Shown piece by piece: positions 36,974-50,090 of a stretch of 64,000 bases of DNA. The position numbers and the translations under genes are program-made. Numbering within the stretch: the stretch's first letter is position 1; each line of letters opens with the position of its first letter. Source of the DNA: Saccoglossus kowalevskii (Eukaryota > Hemichordata > Enteropneusta > Harrimaniidae); contig NW_003109084.1 of assembly GCF_000003605.2 (NCBI RefSeq), forward strand, positions 457,740-521,739, written 5' to 3'. Under the pieces are notes generated by a model. It had not been told where the DNA came from. It saw nothing but the letters and a program-made list of their open reading frames with translations, and did no database searches.

Positions 36974-39580
36974 CTTCGAGTTATATCCAAGCAATCGCAC
37001 ATACGTCGCAACAGTTTGCGCAATTGTGAAAAACTGCGTGTAAACAGTGATCGGCTATCCGATCGAACACATTATCAATTCTGACTGCTATGTGCACTAT
37101 GTCTCCATCAACTTTGATGGACTATACCACATAAACATGTTTTCAATAAGTCAGTAAGCATGTGGATATAGGTGTCTACGACGTCCGAAATGAAGAAGGT
37201 GACATTTCACAAAACATTACTTCTTGTGATTACCTTTTTAATTTCATCATTTTCCTATTATCTATAATTAACAATCATCTTCAAATAGGGGAATTGTTTG
37301 ACAATAATATTCAAAATATGATGTAACTATGCCACTATCAAAATTGTGAACAAATCTCTGTCCAATCATAGTGCAACTCACATACCCTATACTTGTTGTC
37401 GACTCGCTGCCACTGGTATCAACTTATTTGTTTCATACAGTTGTCTTTTGTGTCTTCATTTTTCCGTGGCGCGTTTCGAAATTATTGAAAACTAGAAGTA
37501 CAGAATATCGTCTTGTAATTCATATGTGGTCATATCATTCGAAAATTGACATGGTTGTGAAACAGTCAGTACCCAAAAGCGTTGTGTGTTCTTTATAGAA
37601 GTAACCCGTAACCAAGCGTTTTTATATTTGTTTTGTGCATAGTGGTGCGTTATAGCATACGATGAGCGTGACTGCTTACAATGGTGAGATACATTTCCTG
37701 AGTTGTGAGTTGCGCTCGTAATTTCGAATTGCCGTTTCAAATCACGGAATGACGGTACAATACAATACAGTACAGTATTCCGAATAATATTGGTTTGTTA
37801 TATCCATACATTTGAACTATTTATTGTGTGTTTATTATTGTGCTGTGTGTGGCAATAGACAACATACATTCGAATAAAGAGGACAAAAGAGAATTTTGAT
37901 AATTGGCATTTGTTATACAGTGGAAATAAACAATATACGGAATGGCAGGAATTACACTACTTCTACGATGGCTGAACTGACGGTTCATTGAATTTTTTGA
38001 CAATTTGTTCAGTACAAAGATATCGTGCACTGTGTGTAATTTGTACTTTAGAACAGAAAATGTGTCGACCCCAGAAATTCGTGAAACACGTGGTCGCTAC
38101 CGGATCGAACGTACGCTATGTTTGATGCCCCCGTCCGTGTTAAATTATTGCAATTTGATATCGAAATTTTCCTTTACGAGTTCATTTGTAAACGAATATT
38201 AACTTAATCGTCTAGTTGACTTCATTAGGATGAAAGATCGGTATTATTTGTATTAACTGAGTGGTATAATAATCCGTAATTTGAGAAAGTATCTCTGACA
38301 TCTTATAAGACTGATTGTCGGTATTAATAAATCTTTGCCAGGCGCGAAGAACACAAACCGAATCTAGTGTACAGGCTAGCATTCGAAGGGCGCAATGTGG
38401 ATAGAATGTGTCGCCCACTTTGCACTAAATTATGCGGTGGTTGACAATACCAAACATAATTTGTAGGGTTGAATAATTGGTACTACAAAATAATTGTTTA
38501 AGCAATACAATAGGAGGAACACAACCGTTCATATTAAAGTCCGGGGAATGCTATACCAGTATACTGCATCATCAAAACACAATCGTGAATTTGAAAAAAT
38601 AAAACACCGATATATTACAATGTGGTTTAGGTTACGTGGTCGTCTCCAGTCCAACCAGCCAGACGTTTTCAAATATGAGAGATGACAGTGTACTTTCTAT
38701 CGAATTCTGTTTTGTTTCATCAATAAACAATACTAAAGTAGACTTTAATGCGGGTTTAACACTATAAAACAAATACCAATTATGTATTATTAAGGGCTGT
38801 TATTTTACTATAGATGAAGTTACACTGTTATATAATACATTTACTTGATATAGTAATATAGTTGAAATAATCCCGTGTAATTAGTGTATCGGTGACATAA
38901 ATATGCTCTTCTAAATAGAATATTGATGTTGTTTAATATACCGGATCAAATATTAAAATGAAACTCATACTCGGAGGTGCTCAGTCAAATGAAACATAGA
39001 TCGATACGTTTTCATACGATATGCACGAAAGTTGTCATAAAACCGCCCTGAAAAGCGGTTCGCCGCACCGTCAATATATTTGCCTTATTTTCTAAACAAA
39101 CACGTAATCTCTCTTTAGTATGTTTACTCGATCACGTATACATTTGGCTGTGCAAGCACAGAATAACTAATTTGCATCTAAGTGTTTACTCTGCTGGTAC
39201 CCGCATGACTTGGCAAACACCATAACATAAAACAAACTAAAACTCTCCACAATTTGCCATTAAACAAAAAGAAAAAAATGAGAGTCATGGATACTTTTGA
39301 GGTACAGAATCAACCGATTCAACTGTTTACAATGTACCTCGATATTAACTAGAATATGGGCCACAAGGGCGGTTATATTTGACGAAGAATGTTAAGAGTA
39401 ATGCTTTGTATGTCGATAGATATTGAATTCTTAGGCGAGTCGTCTCTATGAACTAAAGGGTTTCTCACAAATTCTTGCACATGGTATTGTATGTGAGCTT
39501 CCATGCAGTCGCATATGCAAATGATACGTTTATTATCGTTAACCAAACCATGTAATTCATGTAAAACAATCACAATCGAG

Positions 39581-39663
39581 TATAAAACGAGCTGTGAAGC
39601 AGACGACAAACGTCCGCTCTGCCTGGCGGTATTTCGCCTCTAGAGGGCCAGTCAATGACGTCA
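39581..39663 (+). promoter_or_regulatory. Weak promoter candidate (TATAAAA plus CRE)
   Basis: TATAAAA at 39581-39587 is followed by a local GC-rich stretch, and a perfect TGACGTCA lies at 39656-39663. The CRE is downstream of the TATA box on the plus strand, which is not the usual order, and no gene follows. Confidence 0.2.
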
Positions 39664-42600
39664 TCGGTGAACACTGATAATTGAACCCATTCATTCGAGT
39701 ACGTCAATAAAAGTGTTACTATGAAAGACCTTGTTAACTGACAATTTAAAAGTTGAAACATGGTGAGGTGTTGTGTGTATGAATGTCATAACGATTCATG
39801 TTTCTCGAAATAACCAATGAAGAATCATGTTTTGGTTGCGAGAAATCGGAAGAAAACGTACAGCGTTCTAGCTATAGTAAACGATGAGTAAATAAATATT
39901 GTACGAGTTAAAACTAAATTAGAAATACGCTATGAATTTACATTTATTGTTACATTAATATGAATACACATAAAACAGGCGCCAATATATTTCATCATCA
40001 ACATATACTATGCCTTTCCGCTACTTTGTTAAACTTTGCTTTATAAGTTACGACTGTCACGGCACGGACACGGACAAGTGATCCTGTCGCCATCGCCTGG
40101 TAACTGAGACAACAAGAGTGTATTTGCCATACAGCTTCTATTGACTTACAGTATTTCTTTTTCAGATCAGGATACATGTCAACACACTCAGAATGTGCAA
40201 TTATGACGCCATTTTTGCGGAATGACAACAGTATTACACACAATTACCACCGAGCACGTGGAAGATGCCAAGCTAACATGAAGTTTCTTATGAGAGTTAG
40301 AGCACAATGTCAAAGAAAATTTATTTGACGTCACAATAATTGGAGTGGTAATTCTGTCTTCAAATTAAGTTTACTACGCATTGCATTGTTGAATAGAAAA
40401 AAAACCAGAACAATTTGTATTCCATTTGAATACATTACAATATACCTTGATTAACAATATGTACTACACCAATTAAATAGCGGAAATTAATTCACAGTGA
40501 GTTTAAAACAAATATTTACTTGTGTGGATTACCGACAATTCAACTATTTTGCCTGGAAATAATTATCATCGATTTTATCGAGCTCTAATACTAACAGTCA
40601 CAACCAATTATATTGATTCAAATTAAAAACACAGTAATAGTTGGATCATTGTCGTTCATTGCTTCATTTCCAGTTCGTTCGTTACATTGTGTGCAATGGA
40701 AATGAAGAAATACTATTTTAAAAGGTTTCAGGCTAATCAAAATTGAAATATTTTGCACGGCATCAAAATATTCAAATGGGGTATTTATGCAATCATGGCT
40801 ACGAATTTTGGGCTACGTGATTTTTAATTGGGCGAAGCTGAGAGCCGAACTTATTGAATATGACGAAGTATGCAGGCTATCATGATTAATCGTGATAGAA
40901 CTCAACGTGGACTAATGGAGTTCACACGTACTTCATTAAGAATTAATGACTTTATTTACCACGATAATTGGGAATAGTGATTATTCATATCAGGTGCACA
41001 ATCTCGAGAGGGTTATAAACTCGGTCAGTCGTGTAATGGTTACCGCACGGTTAATCATTGTCTGCGATATCTTATTGCATTCTATAATTTATTTCGCTAA
41101 TAAAGTCAATACTAGAATCAAGTCGATCGTTCTCATTATCAATGTTAATAATATTTAATCATTTCTCAATAATGCTTAAGATAGTCGCTGTTTTTTTAAT
41201 TTTTAGAAAATTAAATAAATTAATTGAATATTTTTCACTGGTTTTTAATAAACCAATTAATACAAACAAAGATTAATGTTTAGAAATGACAGCATCCTAT
41301 ATGATATATTTAAATTCATAGCTTTACGACCGGAAACGAACTACAGGGATAAAATATGCTGCTAGATTCGTACTAATACGTCTGATAAGCATGCTGTGAG
41401 AACCGTGTGCATTTCACCCACACGCAGTATTTTCAATAGATGTTGAGCTCGTTAAAATTAGTGACACTCCGACGTATTCGCTAATTACAAACTGGCTTCG
41501 ATAAATCTCAAACTAGTAGATGTTAACGACCTGAGATAACTATTATGCGATCATTCTTGGGTTAGGACACTCAATTTTTAATTTGTACAGAAGGCCTTAT
41601 GCAAATTTATACAAATGATGCGACGTGAGAAAATCTGTAAATGTCTTGCTGCACTTTAGTTGAGCTGTAATGAGTTGTCAATACAATTGTCGTATTGCAA
41701 AATACAAGATACTGAAAATTAGTAATCACAATTTGATAATTTGATATGATTTAAAAAAGCCTCAAAACTTTATATGACCACACATGCGCTGATCTTGGTC
41801 ATCTGATAAGAAACTTAAATTCATACATAACAACTGTGCAAAATATATTATGGTGGGTTTCAAACTTAGAATACATATCATGAAGCGATGAGGTTTCACT
41901 TATGCAATGATTCTACAAATATCCTAATAATCCTAAGACAAGTGACAATGCTCCCGTTCGTATTCTTTGCATTTCAAAAGTGATGGATGAGACCTTACCT
42001 CAAAGCTTACTAAGTATTATTACCAACCACTTATGTATCAAGACCCTGGCAAGCGTATCCAATCTCCGAGTTTGTCTACCATTAGTCTGAATGAATAAAA
42101 TAAGAAAACTACTGAAAGTGTTTGCGGAGATCGATCCAATGGTGTCAAGTAACTTACAGTCTGTTTCGACCCCTTGATGTTACCATAGATACATTTACGT
42201 CGACGTAGTTTTGATAAATCTTTCATGAAAGCTATTCTTTGCACACGATGGTACAGCAGCTAGTGTGAATAAATTGATTTACATGTGAGTGTATGTAAAC
42301 TCAACTGATCATACCGTTAATGTATAATAATCAATTGGCATCCAAAATGTTAAAAAATCTTAGATATACGCAAAATTACTAGGAAGGGTTTGATGATCTA
42401 AATTGAACATATGTAGATGAGGACAAAAATAAAACCCAAACTCAAGTCTGACTGTATTTATAATGTTGGCAACCAATGATAGTAATACATATTAAACTAT
42501 AAATAGTCTCAGTGAATTCAATTGTCAATAATAAGCAAGACATTCTTGAATATCAATGACATATCACTGATCATAGAAGCTTCACAAGGAGCCGATACAG

Positions 42601-43736
42601 CAATTTGGTTTCTGTTTGGATATATTATTTGAATACGCAAGTATCTCGAATAAATATGAATCGTTGGGAATATATTAATTCAGTAACCCGACCATGACTT
42701 TTGAGCCAGCGCAATACAACTCTGTGATTGCATATTATAAAAAAAACACGTTTTTAATATTTTAATATACATTCTACACGTCAAAAAATCATTGTCAATA
42801 ACATAGCCCCTGTTTGTATTTGGGTGACTACAGATTTGAGGAGAAACTATGTCTAGTCTTGTTTACAGTGAGCGCATCTATCATTATTATCTAATGAACT
42901 TATCATCCACATTTTTTCTAGTACGAAATGTTTTTGAAGAAAATTGTACAAAATGAAATGAGCACTTTTCTAGACATTTAGGAATACGGTACTCAAAACA
43001 GTTCTCATGCACAGGACATGGTGAAGATGCTGGAGAACGGTGGTTAGGTTGCAAGAGGGTTGGGTAGATTACGGAGTACGTTGTACCACAGTATTGAGAC
43101 TTCATCATAATTGTATCTAATAATAATATAATAATAATATTTAGTAACTCAAAATGTTCATACATAACAAATACGGATACCAGCATTACCGTGAGTGTGT
43201 ATAGTATTTGTATTTATATGGTATCGTTAGTGCCTGTCACGGGCAACTGTGCATGGTGTAATTATTCGCATCCACTTATAGTTTCAATGTGATTTATATA
43301 CATAACTATGGATGAAGGGAAACATTCTAATCACTAAAAGTACTATCGGAAAACTGAAATTGCGTATCGTCAATTGAACAACTAAACAATGAAATGTTTA
43401 ATTGTGATATTCCACAGAATACCACAACAAAAGGTCACTATGGAAAATATACGATATTACAATGCCTTTATTTAGTATCTCGTGGTGTCAAATACAGTGA
43501 CGTAATTGTAGGGTCGTAAAACACAAACGAGTACGTGAGATTATTCCTTGACGCATGATAATGTACCAGAAGGTGATACAATTGTAGTCGACATTTTTGC
43601 ATTATTTTTACAGACACGAAGGAAGGAGAACGCCTTTGTCAAACTGGTTGGGAAATATAAGAATGACATTTGTGTTTTTGTTAGTGTAACCATGTTAAAA
43701 CTGTTTTACACGACAGTGTACTTGTGGCGTTGTACT

Positions 43737-43774
43737 TTACTGTACTGTACTGTACTGTACTGTACTGCACTGTA
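43737..43774. repeat. (TACTG)n pentanucleotide repeat
   Basis: Seven near-perfect copies of TGTAC/TACTG. Confidence 0.95.
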
Positions 43775-45732
43775 TTGTTCATCGTAACGCTTATGGATAT
43801 TTTACAGGCAAACGGTGTTTTACGGTCAGACGAATTGAGTTTAATATGTACTACATTCATGTCGATATTTGTGTAATAAATCTATAAACTCACAAAAATC
43901 TGGTTTTTGATTTGCATCTGTTTCTCATGAATTCTTTATTTGATTAACTTAATATATTGCGTGTGTAATGTAGTACACAATTTAATTGGTCAACTGGTTT
44001 GGTAACCATGTTGAATTTAAAACGATTATGGTGATTTCTTGTAGCATTATTGGGATATCGGTTACCTATTCAACGAATAACAGCTTGATTGCCCATGACT
44101 TTCCCCGCTCGAAATACGGCAAACACACATAATCAGAACCATTGAAGATATTTCTCTGATATTTAGTTTTCTACATCTATACCAGAAGCTCTTAAAATAT
44201 AGGAAGCTCAGTGTGATTGCTCACGTAGTTTGGCTGTCATCTTAGATTTCCCAGGGAGTAGTTTTTACTGATGCTACATTCAATTCTGACAAAAATATGT
44301 CACAATGTGAGACAGTTGCTCGATTTTATGTGGCTTCAGAAATATATCATTATGAGTCAAAATTAAATGGGTTGTTTCAGAAAGAAGAGTGACAGGCAAA
44401 ATGACACATTTTTTCATCGGCGTAGTACTCGTTTCTTGTTACATTTCATGGATAATGAAACGTGTAACATATTCATGTTCCCAGGAAAGTATGTGTGTGG
44501 TGTCATTCAGACAAACATCTCTACAAAGTTTTTAACGCCTGACTTGTGAAGAAAAAAAATGCAGAATGTTAAAAGATAAACAAGTTTATTTACAGCAATA
44601 CATACACCTAACTCTTATACCTGGTATGCAACTACTGAAGACCGTTGCAATATCCCCCAGACACTTTCTTAGACACTCCAGTGACCGTTATAGACGCAAT
44701 AAATTTACCTACCCTCCCACGTGACAGTTAATCAAATCAACAAACGCGGTATGCCTTTGATGTGTGGCCACGAGGGACGAAGGGTTGTTCGACTATTCCA
44801 TTGCTTTGTAGGTACAAAAATCATTGCTGTGTAACATTTGTAAGAAATCGAATACGAACATAAAACTGGGAATGAATATTAAAAAGAAATGATAAATGTA
44901 AATTACTTTGATTGGTAGTTTGTTGATATGTTGTCAATGGGTCTATATTTATATTAGCGTTGTGAGTTTCGCGTTCTACATGTAAATTCGTAACGACCAT
45001 TGAAATTGAAGGTATGTAAAAATGGCTGTGCCGAGCAGAGCAATAAATGCAAATACATGGTTGAATAATTAACTGTTTTTACATCCTATAAAATAATTCT
45101 TAATAAATCCAATACATTTGGTCTGAATATTGAATTAAACATTCAAGAATTTAACATTTTTTATTGAAGAGGAATACAATTATATAACAATCTCACAATT
45201 GCACTTATTATGTTATATAATGACATCCGAATCACATGTTATTCAATTATAATTATAATTATATTCAATTTTATGAAGTTCTGACTAGGCGGTAGATATG
45301 CTAATTTGTTGCAGGTAACGTTCCTAAAGTTATTTTTCTGTAGCTAGAAAACAAAAGCAGTTAAAGAAAACCCAGACCCTTGAAACAATCAAGCCTACAG
45401 CGTTGTCAACATCCTGTGCAGATGACAAAACGTTCGGATGATTGAAAGTGGTATAGCACCCCCCAATATATGTTGCTATAATTAGCTTGCTTAACTTAGA
45501 TACTACGTGAATCACATATCAATTTTAACGCGTTTAATTAATTGTATGTCTACCGTATTGAATGCAGTGAAACAGTGGTTTTCAAAAAAATGTTATATAG
45601 CAACTATGCATTGTCATATGCAATGGACGTGTTATGTAGTTATTATATCTGATTAGCAAATCGCTGACAGAAAAGTATGTATGTTATATTCCGAAGAATC
45701 GTGTTGCACAATTCGAAGAACTAATATCTCTT

Positions 45733-45767
45733 TTATTCATTGATGATCTTCGGTGCAGCAGATTCTT
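45733..45767 (-). CDS. Possible last coding residues of the death-fold gene, cut by the gap
   Basis: Next to the gap, the minus strand reads ESAAPKIINE and then TAA. AATAAA overlaps the stop codon, which would make an unusually short 3' UTR if it were the signal used. The splice acceptor, if any, lies in the N stretch, so the link to exon 6 cannot be tested here. Confidence 0.25.
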
Positions 45768-48714
45768 NNNNNNNNNNNNNNNNNNNNNNNNNNNNNNNNN
45801 NNNNNNNNNNNNNNNNNNNNNNNNNNNNNNNNNNNNNNNNNNNNNNNNNNNNNNNNNNNNNNNNNNNNNNNNNNNNNNNNNNNNNNNNNNNNNNNNNNNN
45901 NNNNNNNNNNNNNNNNNNNNNNNNNNNNNNNNNNNNNNNNNNNNNNNNNNNNNNNNNNNNNNNNNNNNNNNNNNNNNNNNNNNNNNNNNNNNTTGTAATA
46001 ATTAACTTTACAGTTACAACGCTCATATCCATGCGCCTTAATCGAAAAAGTACACATATTTCACTGTTAACTAACCTGGTGGACTGTTTAGTTTCGTTTC
46101 CGTTGAACTACCCTCCAAGTCATCGAGACGTTGTTGCATCTGTGCGCATTTATCCTCCAAACGGACTTTTAAATCCTCATAGTGTTTCCACAGTTTTTCT
46201 ATTTCGTCCCATACAACATCCTTTGTTGCTATGGTTCCAACTTGACGTAGAGTGTTAAGCTTCTCAAAGAACTGTTGGAATATGTCATCATCAGCAACTG
46301 AAAATAGATTTTATAAAGCATGTGTGTTATTACATGCACTGCATTCCACCCAAGTTTTCTTGTCCGCTCTGCTGTATTACAACCACATTAATGTCTAAAA
46401 ACATAACTGACAAATGGCTGGTCAGATAACATCGGCAACATTTATTATATTGTCACAATGAATATTGCTCACTAGATATTATAATATCATAACGAAAACT
46501 TCGGAAACACGTCAGTGCTCAAATACGATATTTACTAACCCTGTTTTTGTTCAAGTTTAGCGATTTTTGCAAACAAACTCTGATACTCCTCTCTCCATTT
46601 ATGTGCTTCCTTTGCCATGCTGGCGATGTGGTCCCTCACTTTCCCTTGGTCTTCTTTTACAGCTGGAAAAGTTAACTTGGTTTTAAATTAAGTTACGCCA
46701 CAATTTACATTTATAAGATAATTCTTATTGTTACAAAAGTTGCTGCAAACAGCAGCATAGTTTATCCCTATTCTTTTGTTTTATCTTGGATAGCATGATA
46801 GATCACGTTGCCAATTCACAAAAAAATGCCATTATGTTTATTTCACTTGCGAGCGTGTTTTAATAATTGGTGATTGAATAACTGTAAAGCTGTATTAAAA
46901 CATCGCAACAATATATCGTTATATGAGGTAGTTGTATGTATCATTGACATACCACGCTTAAGTGCAATAAATTCTGACTCTAGTGCCTCAAATTTCGCCT
47001 CCTGCGATTTCATCAAACTGGCAATATCAGCTTTCATCTGGTCTTTGAGTTCCTGCTGACCGCGGCAAATTTGTTCCTTCATATCTTCCTGCCCCTTCAT
47101 GATAGCTGACAATAATTCTTATTTTTGTTCAGAGTATAAAAAAGAAAATATTCACCGTTAATTGCGTGTATTACAGTACATTAAACCACCCAATTTGTTT
47201 ACATTTGTAGTCCAATGTCTTAGCGAGTGACATGTTAATGTCATATAAAGATGATGTTAATTAATTCATTTTGTGTTTTACTATCTTGTGTAAATAGATA
47301 TAGCCGTGAGTGAACAAATGTAGTTGGATATAATCATCATATTAAAGTTTGGTTCATACCCGCAATGTCTTGTCTTGGAGGAGCAACTGGAACAGCAGCA
47401 CCTGTACAGTACGTAAATATCAGTAAATCGTTTCCCTTGCAGTTGGAATAAGCATCACTATTATAAAATGCTATGAGTGTGGTATTATTACTTTTAATAT
47501 GATATGTTTGTTTAGCGTGAACATACACGTAATATAATAATAGTATGTAACAATATGCATGACATGGATATTCAGTCAGACTGAAAGACATTAATCACAG
47601 GTTGCATTATCAGCAATCAAGTCATAAAAGGCTTAATTTGTATACCTAGAAACAGTGCACGTGAAGTATCCACGAAGCACAGTCTTGTAATACTACATAC
47701 AACGATCCGTGCCATTCAATAGTTCATATGAATAGTGGGTTTACTTTAAGGAATTGCGCTTGAACACAACAATTAAGACAACGAATCATGGAAAAAAAAC
47801 TCCAAATGTAAAATATTGAAAACTATTAACACCCTTAAAACACATTTTTTGTTTCATAGTGAACCAGAGTGAAACTGCAAATTGTGAAAATTACCATGAC
47901 ACTTGGAACTCTATCTCTCTAACAGCCCACGACCCATCTTACACTCCCGGACTCAAGCCAAATTAACTAGTCATACAGACAACCAAGTATACCTATAAAA
48001 GAATGTGCCACTGTTTGCCACTTAAGAGACACCTGTCCCAACTTACCCACCTGTTACTATAGTACCATATTTTTGCTATGCTGCTTGGCAACAATGATTG
48101 GACGGCCATTCGGTGGATTGACCCCCTCCCCCGATGTATTAACCTTAACGACTCGCTGCTCTCAATAACAATAACATACATTCTTTTCTACTCACTCTTA
48201 GAATCATGCTTATGCTTTGCTTCACTCAATACTTTTGATATCTTGTCAGTCCCATTTTCTGCCTTCATAAACAACGCGAATAAATATTCAGGTCGATCGT
48301 CTATTTTTCTCATCTATTGCAAAACATAAAACGTGACTGAATAAGTATTTTCGCAATACGCCACATCCAGGGATAGAACAGTCTTATGATAGTTATTGAT
48401 AAGTATTTTAGTAGTCCGCATGCTAACTTAAATCCTTATATAGTTAGCTTAAAACAGAAATATTTTTTTTATTTCACACTTGTTTGGAATGTGATATTGT
48501 CGTTAATTTAGTCACACAGTATACGGCAGTTAACATTCGTAAATAAACAGAGAGCATCAGTGTTCATACTCACATTCATTGCCATTATTTCTCCATCATT
48601 GACAATCTCTGGATATAGATGGTAAGATGTATTTGTCAACTGTTTCATGGAAGACTCGCTAGCGCGAACAAACTTCATATATTCCCTGTAAACGTTTCGC
48701 TGTGTAGGATCCAT
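45733..48714 (-). CDS. Death-fold (CARD-like) plus coiled-coil protein, at least six exons
   Basis: Six minus-strand exons join in frame: 48714-48574, 48313-48196, 47401-47360, 47105-46953, 46662-46540 and 46297-46076. They give about 266 residues. The first 86 form a compact all-helical unit of the size and hydrophobic pattern of a death-fold domain, most like a CARD (ending YLFALFMKAENG..KISKVL). A short Pro/Ala linker follows, then about 165 residues of charged heptad-like helix (coiled coil). This is the layout of signalling adaptors such as the CARD/coiled-coil proteins, where the death fold recruits partners and the coil oligomerises; a cytosolic adaptor role is inferred. From exon 2 onward all introns are phase 1, so coil exons could be gained or lost without breaking the frame. 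The end is uncertain because a gap follows exon 6; a stop with APKIINE before it at 45733 may be the last exon. Confidence 0.65.
45768..45992. other. Assembly gap (225 N) at the 3' end of the death-fold gene
   Basis: A run of N follows the last recognised exon by about 80 bases. At least one further exon of the gene, possibly with a C-terminal domain, may be hidden here. Confidence 0.99.
46076..46297 (-). CDS. Death-fold gene exon 6 (coiled coil end)
   Basis: The acceptor CTATTTTCAG precedes 46297 and the donor CCAG, then GTTAGT, follows 46076 (222 bases, phase 1 on both sides). It encodes 73 residues: an acidic start (ADDDIFQQFFEKL), a helix (WDEIEKLWKHYEDLKVRLED, then QMQQRLDDLEG) and a Ser/Thr/Pro tail. 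The gene must continue at least one exon further left, because the exon ends in phase 1 without a stop. Confidence 0.65.
46540..46662 (-). CDS. Death-fold gene exon 5 (coiled coil)
   Basis: The acceptor CTTTTCCAG precedes 46662 and the donor CAGG, then GTTAGT, follows 46540 (123 bases, phase 1 on both sides). It encodes a charged helix (KVRDHIASMAKEAHKWREEY, then FAKIAKLEQKQ) that continues the coil of exon 4. Confidence 0.65.
46953..47105 (-). CDS. Death-fold gene exon 4 (coiled coil)
   Basis: The acceptor ATTGTCAG precedes 47105 and the donor CGTG, then GTATGT, follows 46953 (153 bases, phase 1 on both sides). It encodes 50 residues rich in Lys, Glu, Gln and Met (for example EDMKEQI, QELKDQMKADI, FEALESEFIAL) with heptad spacing, so it is a helical coiled-coil segment. 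Confidence 0.68.
47360..47401 (-). CDS. Death-fold gene exon 3 (short Pro/Ala linker)
   Basis: A 42-base microexon, too short for ORF finders. The acceptor TGTACAG precedes 47401 and the donor GCGG, then GTATGA, follows 47360. It encodes AAVPVAPPRQDIA, a flexible linker between the death fold and the coiled coil. Phase 1 at both ends fits its neighbours. Confidence 0.6.
48196..48313 (-). CDS. Death-fold gene exon 2
   Basis: The acceptor GCAATAG precedes 48313 and the donor AAGA, then GTGAGT, follows 48196 (39 codons plus one base). It encodes MRKIDDRPEYLFALFM and ENGTDKISKVLSEAKHK, the last helices of the death-fold unit; phase 0 at its start matches exon 1. The exon also begins with an ATG, so translation from it alone would give only half a domain. 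Confidence 0.65.
48574..48714 (-). CDS. Death-fold gene exon 1 (start codon)
   Basis: The ATG at 48714 sits in a good Kozak context (CCAAG before ATG, G after). The exon has 47 codons and ends at ATGAAT followed by a consensus donor GTGAGT (phase 0). It encodes the first helices of the death-fold unit, including YREYMKFVRASE and YHLYPEIVNDGE. The frame is open a few codons upstream but has no ATG there. The sequence just before the ATG (TTTCCTGTTGCCAAG) could itself be a splice acceptor, so an upstream 5' UTR exon is possible. Confidence 0.68.
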
Positions 48715-49239
48715 CTTGGCAACAGGAAACAATTACAATTATTGTCATATTTTACTGCTACATACAATACATACAGTTGTCCGAGCTTATAAATATGTTG
48801 TAAGAAATATTTGAAAAATTGGTAAGCAAAATGTATTGCCAGTAGTCTACAGGGCTATTGTGACAAAATTCGAGCCCTCTGTAAAACCACGGCGGAATAG
48901 ACATAAATTACATACAAATTCGTGCATGCTTGTTGCAGGCGACATTAAAGCCTCCCACCCGACATATAGATTTTAACATGTGTTGTATAAACTACCTTAC
49001 AACGTTGTTACAAGGACATGCGATATAGGTGAAGGTGGCTCTAAACGTTGCTAAGTTATAACAAATTTAATTTAATAGGCACCAAAATAACATATTAGGC
49101 GTCTGTTTGCCGGCATTTCACGAGGACACGAATACTAGTGGTACTAAACAGTTCATAGGAAGATACAAAAAAACAATACTAGGGTAGATCGCACATGTAA
49201 AACAGATTATTTGTAATTTCTAATTGACGCGTGTTGCAT

Positions 49240-49420
49240 TACGAATAGCTTCTGCTGGAGTACACTGTGTACACATATGATTATGCAACTAAAACTGAAT
49301 ATGTCTACTACGTCTACTACGATGCTATGTTAGATTAATGGCAGTATAGCAATATGTAAACTATTGAGATATTTTATAAACAAATATAATTAATATCAAC
49401 ACCGTAGGGTACGAAGACGT
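49240..49420. repeat. Upstream tandem duplication flank, copy 1 (partner 51520-51720)
   Basis: Shares ATATGTCTA, the ACGTCTACTAC block, TGTAAACTA, ATATTTTATAAACAAA and TTAATATCAACACCG in order with the partner. It is the left-hand unit of the duplication that also copied exon 1 of the death-fold gene. Confidence 0.75.
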
Positions 49421-49599
49421 CATAAATCAAAATATACTCATACAGTAGAATTACATCAAGCCATGTAACGTTCGCTGCATATAGGGTGGGTCATTATTAG
49501 GTTCACATTTATTTTATTTTGCAGTGTCAATCTCTAAACTCCGAGAGTACAGCCACGCATCTGCATCACCGTATGTAGGCTTACCTTCTATAATACCTA

Positions 49600-49705
49600 C
49601 CTTGAAACTGCAGTTAAATGTTGTCCTGCATAGAACGACTCTGCTACTGCTGGACCTACCTGTATCAAACACCGAGTAAAGTTCACAAAGTGACGTCACA
49701 TGCAG
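49600..49705 (-). promoter_or_regulatory. Possible promoter and 5' UTR exon of the death-fold gene
   Basis: About 1 kb upstream of the start codon lies a perfect cAMP-response-type palindrome (TGACGTCA, 49691-49698). On the minus strand it is followed by two good donor sites (GATACAG then GTAGGT, and TTTCAAG then GTAGGT). Together with the acceptor-like sequence directly before the ATG this suggests a non-coding first exon. This is inference only; no TATA box is evident. Confidence 0.22.
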
Positions 49706-49879
49706 TGCCCTCACTGGTTAAAGCACGACACAATGCCAACAAAACAATGCGGAAATGACCCCTTGATACGGACGATGATTTATCATGTTATAATGTTAAA
49801 GCGCTGCTGTTTCAAACTAAAACACTGTTTTATCTTTCCGGTAATACCTTCCAAGTAAGTTAGTAAGTAAGTAAAACAA

Positions 49880-50090
49880 ACGAAACTGTTTATGCTCATA
49901 TTCATTACCATTGTTTCGCTGTCATTAACAATATCTGGATATAGATGGTAAGAAGCAATAGTAAACAGTTTTGACAGACAACACGCTAGCGCAAACAAAC
50001 GGAATACATTCGCTATGAATTTTACAGAAACAGTTACTAAAACAATTTTCAACAAAAACATGACAATTATTGTTCTTTTTGACATCTGTA
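49880..50090 (-). pseudogene. Broken copy of the death-fold gene's first exon
   Basis: The minus strand closely matches exon 1 at 48574-48714 and its flanks. Shared blocks include GCGCTAGCG, TCTTACCATCTATATCCAGA and a sequence ending in ATGAAT. The copy lacks the start codon, has one extra base between GCGCTAGCG and TCTTAC (45 versus 44 bases), so the frame shifts, and its donor reads ATGAGC instead of GTGAGT. Three independent defects make it a pseudo-exon. It belongs to a tandem duplication that also includes non-coding sequence (49240-49420 matching 51520-51720). Confidence 0.75.

Larger units (their letters stand above)
23644..45732. other. Long gene-poor stretch
   Basis: About 22 kb without a confident coding exon. 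Short ORFs do not sit between fitting splice sites or resemble known domains. Recognised contents are the repeats and the LTR listed separately. Confidence 0.45.

Noticed and set aside
44600-44720. Possible minus-strand terminal exon with AATAAA nearby
   Set aside because: About 30 open codons precede a stop and AATAAA follows, but no convincing splice acceptor was found.
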